64,000 nt of DNA from Minicystis rosea (lineage in GTDB: Bacteria; Myxococcota_A; Polyangia; Polyangiales; Polyangiaceae), in NCBI GenBank assembly GCA_001931535.1, contig CP016211.1:11826377-11890376 (forward strand). The letters run 5' to 3'. The notes under the pieces were generated by a model. The model saw nothing but the letters and a program-made list of their open reading frames with translations, made no database searches and had not been told where the DNA came from. Made by a program: the position numbers and the translations under genes. Positions 33,303 to 42,946 of this stretch are shown piece after piece. Position 1 is the first letter of the stretch; the number at the start of each line of letters is the position of its first letter.

Positions 33303-35307
33303 AGTCCGCTTGTTCGACGAGCTCGACCGCTTCGCGCGCGGCGGCGAGATCTCTCATGCGTTGGCGCTTACCTATGGATACGACGGCGATACCGCGGCCG
33401 AGCGCATTTGGACTCCGCTGATCGAGAAATATGGAGTGCGGCATCCAGTGGTGATCGCGTCGGGCGCGATCGCCGAGGGGACGGCGCTCGGTGTGCACGT
33501 GCTGCGGATGCCTCGGACTTCAGGGGTGTTTCATCCCAAGCTCTTTTTGGCGATCCGCGAGGACGCGGTGCTCGTCGCCATGGGCAGCGCCAACCTGACG
33601 CGCGGTGGTCTCGGCGCCAACTTGGAGATGCTGACGCCGCTCGTCTTCTCCGAGGACACCGATGCTGCGCCGCCGCGTGCGGTGCTGGAAGGGGTCCTCG
33701 GTTTCCTGCGACGGATCGCCGCCGATCTCGAAGGGCGGATCGACGAGGGCTCGCGCGCGAAGGTGCTCGACGTGATCGAGCTCGCGCGCGTGGTGCTGGA
33801 GGGTTTGCCCGAGCCGCGGCGCGCTCCGGATCTGCGCTTTCTGCATTCGTACGAAGAGCCCTTGTGGGCTCAGATCGCGGCGGCGCACGGTGATGATGCG
33901 GTGACGCACCTCGCGGTCGTCAGCCCGTTTTTCGAGGTCGACGATCCGGCGCTCGACGAGAGTGACTCGCTCCTCCGGTACTCGCTCGGTGATGGCTTGT
34001 CGTGGGCGCCGCGGGCCAAGGCGCCGCGCTGCACATTGCACGTGGCTGCGCTCGGACAGGGCATGGGACTGCCGTGCGCGGCGCTCGCGCAGCTTGGCGC
34101 AGCCGTCGAGCTGCGCCCGCAGGCGCTCAGCATCGAGCCGCGCCGATTGCACGCGAAGCTCTTCGCGATCTTCGGGCGGCGGCGCACGACGCTGGTGTGG
34201 GGATCGCCGAACTTCACACCGGCCGCGCTGCTGCGCTCCGCCGGCGCTGGAGGCAACGTGGAGTGCGCGCTTCTGCTCACCACGAATGCCACGCTCGCCA
34301 GTGCCGAGGAGGTGCTCGAAGCCTTCGATCTGGGGGAGATCTTCCATGTGCACCGAGGGGCGCTGCCGGAAGAGAGAGAGCCTCTTCCCGAGGCGCGTCC
34401 GATCTTCGAGATTGGCGAGGCCATCTACGACGGCGCGACGCACCGATTGACCATCTGCGGTGAAGTTTGGAGCGGCGCGGCGGCGCGACTCCGTGTGTTT
34501 CTCGATCTCGGCTCGGGCCTCGAGATCCTGCTCGCGGACGAGCCGATTGAGCGCACAGGCACGCTTCGGATCGACGTGGAGGGCGCGCCCGTCGAGGAGA
34601 TCGATCCAGAGACCGGCAAGCGCCGGCTGCGCGCGATGTCGTTGCGATTCGAGGCGCTCGATGCGAGCTCGTTGCGGATCGCCGAGAGCCGAGCGCGTCT
34701 CAACGTGTGTTTCGAGGATGCGCTCTCGTTGCGAGACAACCTGTTGCTCGGCGCCGAGGCGGCGACGGCCGACGCGCTGCTCGTGCCTTCTTCTGCGCCG
34801 CCCGAGGCGCGGGCGGCGGCGATCGATGGATTGATTGCGATGTGGAAGGCGGCGCGGCGAGGGGAGGGCGGCTCCGGCGCGCGCCATCAAGCATCGCTCG
34901 ATGGGTTCTTTCGCAACGTGCGGCGCGGTCTCGATGCGCGTTGGGAAGGCATCGAGCGCCGGCGCGGATCGCGCTTCACGCTGCTGCGTTGGTCCCACGA
35001 TTTGCGTCGCGCATTGGCGGCTGCTGGAGCCGAGGGGCTCGATTCCGTGCGTCGCGCATATCTGGTCGCCCGCGTCGCCGAGCACATCGAACGCGTGCTG
35101 GTGGCCGTCCCGCGCTGGCATGCCGATCCGATGTCGGCCTATGCGGTCGTCGGTGCGGAGGCGCTCATCGAGGCGCTCGGGACGGTGGTGCTGAGCGACG
35201 TCGCGCGCCCCGAAATCGGCCGCGAAGCGGAGGCCGCGCGCGCCCGGGCGCTCGCTGCGTTGCGCGTGGCTTCGGGCGACACGAAGCGCGGAGGGAACGA
35301 TGCGTGA
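33292..35307 (+). CDS. Phospholipase D-fold protein (predicted nuclease) of the trio
   Basis: A 671-residue protein. Two HxK half-sites with following GSxN: FHPKLFLAIRE (His81) with MGSANLTRGG, and LHAKLFAIFGR (His287) with WGSPNFTPAAL. The Asp of the full HxKxxxxD motif is missing in both, as in several DNA-linked PLD families. The remaining 300 residues are unassigned, with beta-rich and helical parts. PLD-fold proteins beside SNF2 helicases occur in DISARM (drmC/drmD) and in 7-deazaguanine DNA restriction (DpdK/DpdE), so cutting or binding DNA is the leading idea. GGAGG precedes the ATG. It overlaps both neighbours. Confidence 0.85.
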   Translation: MKREVRLFDELDRFARGGEISHALALTYGYDGDTAAERIWTPLIEKYGVRHPVVIASGAIAEGTALGVHVLRMPRTSGVFHPKLFLAIREDAVLVAMGSANLTRGGLGANLEMLTPLVFSEDTDAAPPRAVLEGVLGFLRRIAADLEGRIDEGSRAKVLDVIELARVVLEGLPEPRRAPDLRFLHSYEEPLWAQIAAAHGDDAVTHLAVVSPFFEVDDPALDESDSLLRYSLGDGLSWAPRAKAPRCTLHVAALGQGMGLPCAALAQLGAAVELRPQALSIEPRRLHAKLFAIFGRRRTTLVWGSPNFTPAALLRSAGAGGNVECALLLTTNATLASAEEVLEAFDLGEIFHVHRGALPEEREPLPEARPIFEIGEAIYDGATHRLTICGEVWSGAAARLRVFLDLGSGLEILLADEPIERTGTLRIDVEGAPVEEIDPETGKRRLRAMSLRFEALDASSLRIAESRARLNVCFEDALSLRDNLLLGAEAATADALLVPSSAPPEARAAAIDGLIAMWKAARRGEGGSGARHQASLDGFFRNVRRGLDARWEGIERRRGSRFTLLRWSHDLRRALAAAGAEGLDSVRRAYLVARVAEHIERVLVAVPRWHADPMSAYAVVGAEALIEALGTVVLSDVARPEIGREAEAARARALAALRVASGDTKRGGNDA

Positions 35308-37735
35308 CGAAACCATGGATCTCGATCAACTCACCTCCCGTATCGGGCTCGACCGAGAGCACCAGATGCGCGCGGTGCGCGCGGCGATGGCGGCGCTCTT
35401 GGGGCGTGGGCAGCGTGGGATCGTGCTCGCTGACGAGGTCGGTTGCGGCAAGACGTACGAGGCCCTCGCCATCGCGGCGCTGCTCTGGCGCTACTTCCGC
35501 GACACGACGACGCCGGTGCAGCGCATCCTCGTCGTGGCCGAGCCGGCGTTGATGCCCAAGTGGTTCGATGAGATCGAGGCGCCTCCCACGCGGGAAAAGA
35601 GCGCGCCGCGCGGCTTTCAACAGTACGTCGCCGGCGAGGAATGGTCCGGCTTCCGCGAGATGCTACGCAACGTGACGCAGCTCGGCCGGCGTTGGGACGG
35701 CGAGGGACCCGGTGTCCGTGAAGCGGGCAAGATGCAGGTGCCCGCGGGGCGCATCTATCTGGTCAAACCGCTGCTGCTCACCGGCGGGCGTGCGGGGGAG
35801 TCGTCACCGCTCGTGCGGTGGTTGCGGAAGACGGATTGGGACGTGGTCATCGTCGACGAGGCGCACCATTTCACCAACCTCAAGAACGAGCGCGGGCGCG
35901 TCTTCTTCCCCGATTACACGCCCGAGAGCCGCGAACGCGGGCTCCTCGGGCGCTATCTCCTGGCGTTGACGGCGACACCGTTTCAGCTCGCGACCAAGGA
36001 GATGGTCAATCTGCTCCGCATCGTGCTCGCGCCGGAGGACGATTTGGAGCGGGTCCGCGATGGTCTCGCGCGGTACGAAGCGGCGCTCGAGCACTTCTAT
36101 GTGCGCCGTCGTCTCGCACCGAGCGACGAAGGCCGCCGCCGTTGCGTCGACCGGCTCCACGAGCTGCGCGCAATGGACGCGTCCGGCGGCCAGCGCACGG
36201 GCACACCGGGGCTCCAAGATCTGCTCCGGCGCCATCTGCTCCGGAACGTGAAAGACGCGAGCGAGCGTGATTATGCGCTGACGGAGCGGAGCAATGGTGT
36301 TCATGCCGAGCGTGCTTTTGCGAAGCTCGACGATCTCCGCCCCATCGTGCACCGGAGCCCGCTCATCCCGCTCGAAGGCACCGACGCCTGGGTGTATCTG
36401 CATCTCCGCGACGTGCTCGTCGATGCCGACCTCGCCGCGAGGGCCGGTGACGGCGAGGAGGAGCAGGAGAAGCCGTCGTTCATCGCCGGCGATCTGCGCC
36501 AGTGCTTGTCGAGCTACGAGCAGCTCGCGGCGAGCGCGATCCTCGCCAAGAAGCTGCCGCGGGCCGAGGCCACCATGGGCCTCGTCCAACGCTTGATCGA
36601 CGAGCGCCACGAGCACCCGAAGATCGCCGCGCTGTGCGCGGTGGTCTCCGGCATCCTCGATCGCGAGATCGCCGTGCTGCGCGAGCGGCCGCAGGCGGGC
36701 TTTCCGAAGATCCTCGTCTTCAACACGCTCATCCACACGGCCGGCGCCCTGCGCGAGGCGCTGACGCGCACGGTGGCGGCGCGCATCGATCCGTTCATCG
36801 AAGAGCAGGTGAAGGCGGCGGGCTGGGCCGGTCTCGACGAAGCGCGCGAGATGGTCCGAAAGGCGCTGCGCGAGGAGCGCGAGGTGGCGCGCGAGCAGCT
36901 CGCCGCCCGCTTCGAGGCTCGCTTCCTCAGCGTCACGCGCGAGCTCCTCGAGGGCACGGGCCTCGAGATGAAGGCAGAGGCCCGCGAGCTCGTCGACGTC
37001 ATGTTCGATCGCGCCGAGAACCACTGCACCCAACCGCTCTTCCTGCTGCGCATGGCGCTCTGGCTCCTCCGTTGCGGGGAGCAGGCCGACGCCTTCGGCG
37101 TGCAGACCTTCTTGATGCGTCACGTCGGCGATCGGTTGGGCAAATCGCTCGCGACCATCATCGACGATTACCTCGACGACACCCCCGCGCAGGGCGAAGC
37201 GTTCAGCGACGAGAACAAGGAGCGTGCGCGGCGCGAGATCGCGCGTCTCGGACGGGTGTTGGCCCATCCGGACTACGTGGCTCGTTTCGACGGCCGGCAG
37301 GGCGGCGAGGATCGGGAGATGCGCCGCGAGAATTTCAACCGGCCTTATGCGCCGCTCGTGCTGCTCGTGAGCAAGGTGGGTGAGGAGGGGATCGATCTTC
37401 AACAACACACTCGCTACATCCTCCACTACGACGTGGAGTGGAATCCGGCGAAGATGGAGCAGCGTGAGGGGCGCGTCGATCGCGAGGGACGGCGCACGCA
37501 GGGCGCGGTGAAGGTGCAGTTCTTTCTGCTCAAGGACACCTACGAAGAGCGGATCTTCCACACCGTCATGCAGCGGGACGCGTGGTTCCAGGTGCTCATC
37601 GGATCGAAGCGGCAGGAGCTCTCGCGAGGGATGGATGACGATCCCGAGGAGGCGAAGGACGGTCACGTCGAGGAAGAGGGGGGCCGCATCACCGCCGAGG
37701 AGCGGGCCAAGGTGATGATCGATCTGAGGCCATGA
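35300..37735 (+). CDS. SNF2/SWI2-type helicase-like ATPase
   Basis: An 811-residue superfamily 2 translocase. Motif I LADEVGCGKTYEAL (Lys51), motif II VVIVDEAHHFTN (Asp186), motif III LALTATPFQL, and in the C-terminal lobe EEGIDLQQHTRY (motif V) and EQREGRVDREGR (motif VI arginines). A long helical insertion (about residues 340-640) separates the lobes. It should use ATP to move on double-stranded DNA without unwinding. Starts at ATG 35300 behind GGAGGG and overlaps the PLD gene's stop by eight bases. Together with the two upstream genes it forms a tight operon behind the palindrome at 31724. Confidence 0.92.
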   Translation: MRDETMDLDQLTSRIGLDREHQMRAVRAAMAALLGRGQRGIVLADEVGCGKTYEALAIAALLWRYFRDTTTPVQRILVVAEPALMPKWFDEIEAPPTREKSAPRGFQQYVAGEEWSGFREMLRNVTQLGRRWDGEGPGVREAGKMQVPAGRIYLVKPLLLTGGRAGESSPLVRWLRKTDWDVVIVDEAHHFTNLKNERGRVFFPDYTPESRERGLLGRYLLALTATPFQLATKEMVNLLRIVLAPEDDLERVRDGLARYEAALEHFYVRRRLAPSDEGRRRCVDRLHELRAMDASGGQRTGTPGLQDLLRRHLLRNVKDASERDYALTERSNGVHAERAFAKLDDLRPIVHRSPLIPLEGTDAWVYLHLRDVLVDADLAARAGDGEEEQEKPSFIAGDLRQCLSSYEQLAASAILAKKLPRAEATMGLVQRLIDERHEHPKIAALCAVVSGILDREIAVLRERPQAGFPKILVFNTLIHTAGALREALTRTVAARIDPFIEEQVKAAGWAGLDEAREMVRKALREEREVAREQLAARFEARFLSVTRELLEGTGLEMKAEARELVDVMFDRAENHCTQPLFLLRMALWLLRCGEQADAFGVQTFLMRHVGDRLGKSLATIIDDYLDDTPAQGEAFSDENKERARREIARLGRVLAHPDYVARFDGRQGGEDREMRRENFNRPYAPLVLLVSKVGEEGIDLQQHTRYILHYDVEWNPAKMEQREGRVDREGRRTQGAVKVQFFLLKDTYEERIFHTVMQRDAWFQVLIGSKRQELSRGMDDDPEEAKDGHVEEEGGRITAEERAKVMIDLRP

Positions 37736-37766
37736 GCGCGACGCTCCCGTGTTAGCTTCGGGGGCC

Positions 37767-38465
37767 GTGCCGGTGGTCCTGCTCATCGACGACGATCCCA
37801 CGCTCCTCGATGTCCTCTCGCTCTCTTTCGAGGACGCGGGGTATCGCGTGGAGACGGCGCGTGATGGGCTCGCGGGGCTCGCGACCATTCGCGGAGAGAA
37901 GCCGGACGTCGTCGTGTCCGACGTCAACATGCCTGGGCTCGATGGGTTTTCGTTGTGCCGCAAGCTGCGGGAGGATCGCAACTTCGTCCCGCTCCTCCTG
38001 CTCACCTCGCGGGACAACGAAATCGATGAAGCGCTCGGGCTCGAGCTGGGCGCGGATGATTTCATCGCCAAGCCATTCAGCACCCGCGTGCTCCTCGCGC
38101 GTGTGGCCGCGCTCCTCCGTCGAGATGCGCGGCGGGGTGAGGCGGCGGTGGAGCGGCCGCACGTGGTGGGTGCTTTGGAGATCTTCGCGGAGCGGCTCGA
38201 GGTGCGTTATCGCGGCGTCGCGGTTTCGGTCACCATGACCGAGTTCCGGCTCATCGAAGCGCTGACGCGGCGCCCGGGCGTGGTGCTCTCGCGCGAGCGG
38301 CTCTTGGAGATGGTGCGCGGGGATGGATCGATCGTGGTCGATCGCATCGTCGACACCTACGTGCGGCGTCTGCGGCGCAAGTTCGAGGCGGTGGAGCCGG
38401 GGTTCTCCGCCATCGAGACGGTGGTGGGCGCGGGGTATCGCTGGGCGGAGCCGCGCGGTGGCTGA
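37767..38465 (+). CDS. Two-component response regulator (OmpR/PhoB type)
   Basis: A 232-residue regulator. Receiver domain: acidic pocket LLIDDDPT (Asp8-10), phospho-acceptor Asp52 in VVVSDVNMPG, and switch lysine in DDFIAKPF. Winged-helix output: VTMTEFRLIEALTRRPGVVL, VVDRIVDTYVRRLRRK, GAGYRW. The GTG at 37767 begins the family sequence; a GTG at 37749 would add six residues. It overlaps the downstream histidine kinase by eight bases, so they are a pair. It lies 31 bp after the helicase gene but looks like ordinary chromosomal regulation. Confidence 0.94.
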   Translation: MPVVLLIDDDPTLLDVLSLSFEDAGYRVETARDGLAGLATIRGEKPDVVVSDVNMPGLDGFSLCRKLREDRNFVPLLLLTSRDNEIDEALGLELGADDFIAKPFSTRVLLARVAALLRRDARRGEAAVERPHVVGALEIFAERLEVRYRGVAVSVTMTEFRLIEALTRRPGVVLSRERLLEMVRGDGSIVVDRIVDTYVRRLRRKFEAVEPGFSAIETVVGAGYRWAEPRGG

Positions 38466-40008
38466 AGGCCGAGCGCGGCGGCCTCCGCTCCTCCTGCCAC
38501 CGCAGATCGCGCCGGTCCGATCCCTTCGGATCAAGGTCTTCCTCGTGGTCGCGGCGGTGGCCATGGCGCCGCAGCTCTTCGTGGCGATGTGGAGCTTGCT
38601 CGAGCAGAACCTCGCCGGCGAGATGGCGGCGCGCGTGGCCTACGCGGCGGGAGAAGCGTCCAAGCGGCTCGCTTCCCGCGACGTGAGCGATGCGGCGGCG
38701 GCACCGGAGATCGCGGCGATCGCGCGGCAATCGGGCGTGCGTCTCCGCGTCATCGCCGAAGGGCGCACGTGGATCGACGTCGACGAGGATCAAGGCACCG
38801 ATCTCATCCATCGGATAGGCACGCTCTTCTTCGGATCGGACGGCGCGCCGAGCCTCGCCGATTTCGACGAGACGCTCGGACCGGTGGCGGCGCGGCCGGA
38901 GATCGCGGCGGCCGAAGCCTCGGGCGCATCGGCGGATTGCCGGCGATCGCCGGGCGGAAAGCTCCTCGTCTGTCATGGTGCGCGCGCGGTCCCGGGATCG
39001 AAGGGGGCGCGCGTGATCGTGTATGCGCAGGAGAGCTCGCGCCGCGCGGCGCGGACGCTCTACGATCTGCGTTATCAGCTCGCGCGCCTCAGCATCGTCA
39101 CGCTGCCGCTCGCGCTCGGGCTCGCCTACTTTTTGGGCCGGCGCGTGGTGAAGCCGCTGGAGACGCTGCAAAGGCAGGCCTTGGCGCAGGCGGGCGGGGG
39201 GCCGAGCGGCGTGGGCACGTCGCCGCTCGCGGTGCGCGGGCAGGACGAGATCACCGATCTGGCGGCGGCCCTCAACACGCTCCTCGCCAAGCTCGCGCAC
39301 CGGCAGGGCGAGAACGAGCGCTTCGTCGCCGATCTGGTCCACGAGCTGAAGAACCCCGTGGCCGCCGTGCGCGCGGCCGCAGAAGGGCTCGCCGGCGGGC
39401 CGGTGGACGAAGCGCGCGCCCGCAGGCTCGGCAAGGTGCTGCTCGATTCGAGCGCGCGGCTCGACGCGCTCGTGAGCCAATTCTTGGAGCTGGCACGCGC
39501 CGAGGCCGGGCTCGCCAGCGAAGAGCGCACCGAGGTCGATCTCGGCGCCCTGGCACGCGGCCTCGTCGACTCCATGCGAGCGCGCTTCGAAGCGGTGGAT
39601 TTCGAGGTCGTGATCGAAGGCGACGTGCGCGTCTTCGGCGTGGCGCACGGGATCGACACGATGCTGCGCAACCTCGTCGAGAATGCGGCCTCCTTCGCCA
39701 TTCCGCAGGGCGAAGCGCAGGCGCGCGTGCTCGTCGAGGCCATCGGCGGCGACGTGCAGGTGACTGCTCGCGTGACCGACTCCGGCCCAGGCATTCCGCC
39801 CGAAGACATCGATCGTGTCTTCACGCGATTCTTCACCACGCGCGGTCGCACGCGCGGCACCGGCCTCGGCCTCGCGTTGGTGCGCGCCACCGCCGAAGCG
39901 CACGGCGGCGCCGTCCGCGTCACTGCAGAGCCGGGCCAAGGCGCGACCTTCGAGGTGGCTTTGCCGCGGAAGCCCCGAACGAACGACGCGATTGCGCTCT
40001 CGGACTGA
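38458..40008 (+). CDS. Sensor histidine kinase
   Basis: A 516-residue membrane kinase. Two transmembrane segments (IKVFLVVAAVAMAPQLFVAM near 25 and IVTLPLALGLAYFLG near 205) flank a periplasmic sensor of about 160 residues with two cysteines. HAMP-like region, then HisKA with VADLVHELKNPVAAV, N box NLVENAASFA, G1 DSGPGIPPED, and G2 GTGLGLALV. The layout resembles ChvG/BaeS-like sensors, but the signal is unknown. It starts at GTG 38458, before the regulator's stop (translational coupling), and should phosphorylate that regulator. Confidence 0.93.
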   Translation: MAEGRARRPPLLLPPQIAPVRSLRIKVFLVVAAVAMAPQLFVAMWSLLEQNLAGEMAARVAYAAGEASKRLASRDVSDAAAAPEIAAIARQSGVRLRVIAEGRTWIDVDEDQGTDLIHRIGTLFFGSDGAPSLADFDETLGPVAARPEIAAAEASGASADCRRSPGGKLLVCHGARAVPGSKGARVIVYAQESSRRAARTLYDLRYQLARLSIVTLPLALGLAYFLGRRVVKPLETLQRQALAQAGGGPSGVGTSPLAVRGQDEITDLAAALNTLLAKLAHRQGENERFVADLVHELKNPVAAVRAAAEGLAGGPVDEARARRLGKVLLDSSARLDALVSQFLELARAEAGLASEERTEVDLGALARGLVDSMRARFEAVDFEVVIEGDVRVFGVAHGIDTMLRNLVENAASFAIPQGEAQARVLVEAIGGDVQVTARVTDSGPGIPPEDIDRVFTRFFTTRGRTRGTGLGLALVRATAEAHGGAVRVTAEPGQGATFEVALPRKPRTNDAIALSD

Positions 40009-40127
40009 GCCCTTCCACACCGTTTTCACACGATGACGTCCGACGTTTCACGTCGTGGCGCCGCCTCGTTCAAACCCCGCATCCATCCTCCTCGTGTCTG
40101 CGGCGCTCGGGCCGCGTGGAGGATCTC

Positions 40128-40751
40128 ATGCGCTATTTCTCGACTCTTCTCGATCTCACGTGTGGCAAGCCCCTCGGCGACGAGGACGCGGGGCGCGCGC
40201 GGCGCCTGCAGATCGCGGTGATGGCGCTGCTCACCTCCATCGTCTTCGCGGCCTTGTGGGGTGTGGCCGTGGGGAGCCGTGTGCCCGCGCTGGCGATTGC
40301 CAATCTCTACAAGGTGCCCATGGTGGTGCTCCTCTCGGCGGTCGGTGCGTTGCCGGCCGGCCTGCTCACGTGGAAGCTCATGGGCGCGCCGGGGCGCGCC
40401 AGCGATCTCCTGCTCGCGTTCGTCGGAGGCACCTTTGCGGCCACGCTGGTGCTGGCCGTGCTCTCGCCGCTGGTCGCGCTCTATTACCACTCGAGCCTGT
40501 GGGCCGGGCCGATGTTGGGGCAGGGGTCCGCGCTCTTCGCGCTGGCCGTGGGCGTGCTCATCTTCGCGCGAGCGAGCTTCGGCCGCCGGGGTGAAGGCGT
40601 GCGCCGCGCCGCGCTCGCCGTGCCCGTCTCGGTGCTGGCCTTGGTCCAGGTGGCCATGCTCATTCAGCTCGTGGCCGTGGCCGCGCCGATCTTGCCGGAG
40701 CGCACCGTCTTCAGCCACGGCGTCGACAACCTCGCCGAGGTGGCCCGCTGA
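40128..40751 (+). CDS. Multi-spanning membrane protein, unknown function
   Basis: A 207-residue inner-membrane protein with about five hydrophobic helices (starting near residues 28, 55, 92, 130 and 160). I see no catalytic or transport motif. GGAGG precedes the ATG. It is followed after 24 bp by an exported protein gene on the same strand, so the two are probably one operon, perhaps an envelope pair. It sits 119 bp after the histidine kinase. Confidence 0.75.
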   Translation: MRYFSTLLDLTCGKPLGDEDAGRARRLQIAVMALLTSIVFAALWGVAVGSRVPALAIANLYKVPMVVLLSAVGALPAGLLTWKLMGAPGRASDLLLAFVGGTFAATLVLAVLSPLVALYYHSSLWAGPMLGQGSALFALAVGVLIFARASFGRRGEGVRRAALAVPVSVLALVQVAMLIQLVAVAAPILPERTVFSHGVDNLAEVAR

Positions 40752-40775
40752 TCGAGGTCGCGAAGGAGGCGTGTC

Positions 40776-41570
40776 ATGCGAGCTTCGATCCTGTGCGGCG
40801 CGGCGCTGTTCGCGCTCTCGATTTCCTCGGCGGCGGCCGCGGCCGAGGGCCCCATCGTGGCCGCGCAGCACCACGGTGTCGTGCGCGGTGAGGTGATTCG
40901 TTGGACCTCGAACTATGTCCTCCGGCGGGAGGCGCCGCCGAGCATCACGCTGGCGTATCCGCTGCCGGTCGGAGCGGTGCTCGAAGTTTCGCCGGATGTC
41001 TCGGCCGAAGCGCGCGCCGGTCGGGTGACGGCGATCCGGCTCGGGAGCGGCTCCGTAGAAGATGGTCGCGTGACGGTCGCGGTCACCGCGCCGCTCGAAC
41101 GGCTCGGCCGCGACGTGCGTCTCGCGCCGCCGCTCGCCGCCGGCGATGCCGTGCAGATCGTGGAGGTGGAGGGCAGTGACGAGCTGCGTTTCGAGCCGGA
41201 GCCCCGCACCGAGCTCGCGCGCCACGTCGGCTTCTTCGCGCCGGTGGATCTGCCGTGGAGCGCGCGTGACGCCTGTGATCGCATCGTGGGCTACGTGCGC
41301 GTCCGGCTCAACGATGATCCGATGTATCTCAAGGCGAGCGCGCCCATCGTCGCGGCCGAGGGCATCCGCGGCAGGCTGGTGAGCCATGGAGATCGCATCC
41401 ATGCCGGCGCGCTCGGCGCGGGTGGAGCGTTCATTGCGCTGGTGGTCGGCCTCGGGCTCCTCCTGCGGCGGCTCGCGCGGGCCGCCAAGATCGAGGAAGG
41501 CGAACGTGCCATGGCCGAGGAGTTCGCCAAGCTCGACCGCCGCCCGAGCACCATCCCTGAGCCGCGGTGA
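40776..41570 (+). CDS. Exported protein with C-terminal membrane anchor, unknown function
   Basis: A 264-residue protein. A Sec signal (residues 1-22, cleaved near AAAAAEG) is followed by a beta-rich domain of about 190 residues with a conserved-looking DLPWSARDACDRIVGYVRV, and a C-terminal transmembrane segment (AFIALVVGLGLLLRRL, near 225) with a charged cytoplasmic tail. So it is a periplasmic domain anchored by its C-terminus. Function unknown. GGAGG lies near the start. Confidence 0.75.
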   Translation: MRASILCGAALFALSISSAAAAAEGPIVAAQHHGVVRGEVIRWTSNYVLRREAPPSITLAYPLPVGAVLEVSPDVSAEARAGRVTAIRLGSGSVEDGRVTVAVTAPLERLGRDVRLAPPLAAGDAVQIVEVEGSDELRFEPEPRTELARHVGFFAPVDLPWSARDACDRIVGYVRVRLNDDPMYLKASAPIVAAEGIRGRLVSHGDRIHAGALGAGGAFIALVVGLGLLLRRLARAAKIEEGERAMAEEFAKLDRRPSTIPEPR

Positions 41571-41835
41571 CCCAGCGCGTCTCCGCGCATCGATTCGCGC
41601 CTGTGGATGGGCGGTGCAGAGACCAGGGCCGCTTTCCTGCGATCTTCACCGCTTCATCGAAGCGCGCGGCGGGCACAATCGTTGTCGGTAAATGGCTATC
41701 GTTGACCTCGATTGCGCGCCGCGCTGGGGCCCCATTCGCTAAGATGGCGAAGCCGAGGAGCGATTGCGCAAAGCGCCCACGCTTCGACGGACGGTCGTGA
41801 AAGCTCTTGTCTCGAAAGGAACAACGGGCCTACAC

Positions 41836-42930
41836 ATGAGAACCTTTTCCCTCGCTCTCCTCACGTCCACCCTCCTGATGCTCGGCTGCTCCACGAACCC
41901 CGAAACCACGACTGGAGCAGGAGGCGCGGGCGGTGCTGCGCAGAGCTCGACCAGCGCGAGCAATGGCTCGTCGGTGGGAGGCGGCGCCGCATCGACGAGC
42001 TCGTCCACAGGCACGGTCGGCGCGTCGACCAGCGCGTCCACGGGGACGGGCGGCACGACGCCGGGGGACATGCTCGATGGGCCCATCGAGCGAAACGGGC
42101 TCTTGGTGCTCGAGTTCGACGCGCTCTACTTCGAGGTCGACCCGGCCAAGGGTGCTCGGATCAGCGCGCTCCGCTTCGCGGGCAGCGACATCCTCACCAA
42201 TGCTGCCAACAATGCGATGAACTGGGGCTCCACCTTTTGGACGAGCCCGCAGAGTGATTGGGGCTGGCCGCCGCCCACCGCCATCGACTCCGGCGGGTAT
42301 GCCCACACGGTCGACCAAACCTCGTTTCACGTCACCGGCGAGCAAGCGAGCTTTGCCGGAAAGACGGTATCCATCGAGAAGAGCTTCGCCGCCGATTTCG
42401 CGAAGACTTCCGTCGTCATCACCTACACCATCCACAATACGGGCAGCGCGCCGTGCTCGGTCGCTCCATGGGAAGTGACGCGGGTGGCGCCGGGCGGGCT
42501 CACCTTCTTCCCCACGGGAGACAAGCAATTCACGCCCGGTGGATCGAGCCCGCTTCCGGTCGATTCGACCGCCGACGTGACTTGGTTCGACAGCGCCGCG
42601 CATCCGCCCGACGGCCAGCAAAAGAAGCTGAACGCCGATGGGAAGGAGGGTTGGGTCGCGCACGTGGTCGGTGATCTCGTGTTCATGAAGGCCTTCACCG
42701 ACGTGCCTTCGGCGGCGCAGGCCTCCGGGGAGGGTGAGGTGGAGATCTTCGCGCAAACGGCCTCGGAAGGCGGTTACATCGAGGTGGAGAATCAGGGGCC
42801 TCACGTGCAAATCGCGCCCGGTGCCTCGTCGACGTACGAGGTCCGGTGGATCGTCCGCAAGCTGCCCGCCGGTGTGACGGCTCAAGTCGGCTCGACAGCC
42901 CTGCTCGATTTCGTGCGCTCGCTCCCCTGA
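41836..42930 (+). CDS. DUF4380-like lipoprotein
   Basis: A 364-residue lipoprotein. Signal peptide with lipobox LMLGC (Cys18), then a linker of about 60 residues made of Gly/Ser/Thr. The mature domain begins LLVLEFDALYFEVDPAKGAR and contains TFWTSPQSDWGWPPP, a beta-sandwich pattern like DUF4380 / aldose-epimerase-like sugar-binding folds. It may bind or act on a carbohydrate at the cell surface, but the call is by eye. The ATG at 41836 begins the signal. A 265-bp gap upstream (41571-41835) shows no gene or clear promoter. Confidence 0.75.
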   Translation: MRTFSLALLTSTLLMLGCSTNPETTTGAGGAGGAAQSSTSASNGSSVGGGAASTSSSTGTVGASTSASTGTGGTTPGDMLDGPIERNGLLVLEFDALYFEVDPAKGARISALRFAGSDILTNAANNAMNWGSTFWTSPQSDWGWPPPTAIDSGGYAHTVDQTSFHVTGEQASFAGKTVSIEKSFAADFAKTSVVITYTIHNTGSAPCSVAPWEVTRVAPGGLTFFPTGDKQFTPGGSSPLPVDSTADVTWFDSAAHPPDGQQKKLNADGKEGWVAHVVGDLVFMKAFTDVPSAAQASGEGEVEIFAQTASEGGYIEVENQGPHVQIAPGASSTYEVRWIVRKLPAGVTAQVGSTALLDFVRSLP

Positions 42931-42946
42931 TGGAGGGAGGCACCTT

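Noticed and set aside
22687..37735. A complete DISARM or 7-deazaguanine (Dpd) system
   Set aside because: PLD, SNF2 and ATPase parts match in kind, but DUF1998 proteins, DNA methylases, the tgt-like DpdA and preQ0 genes are missing in the window.
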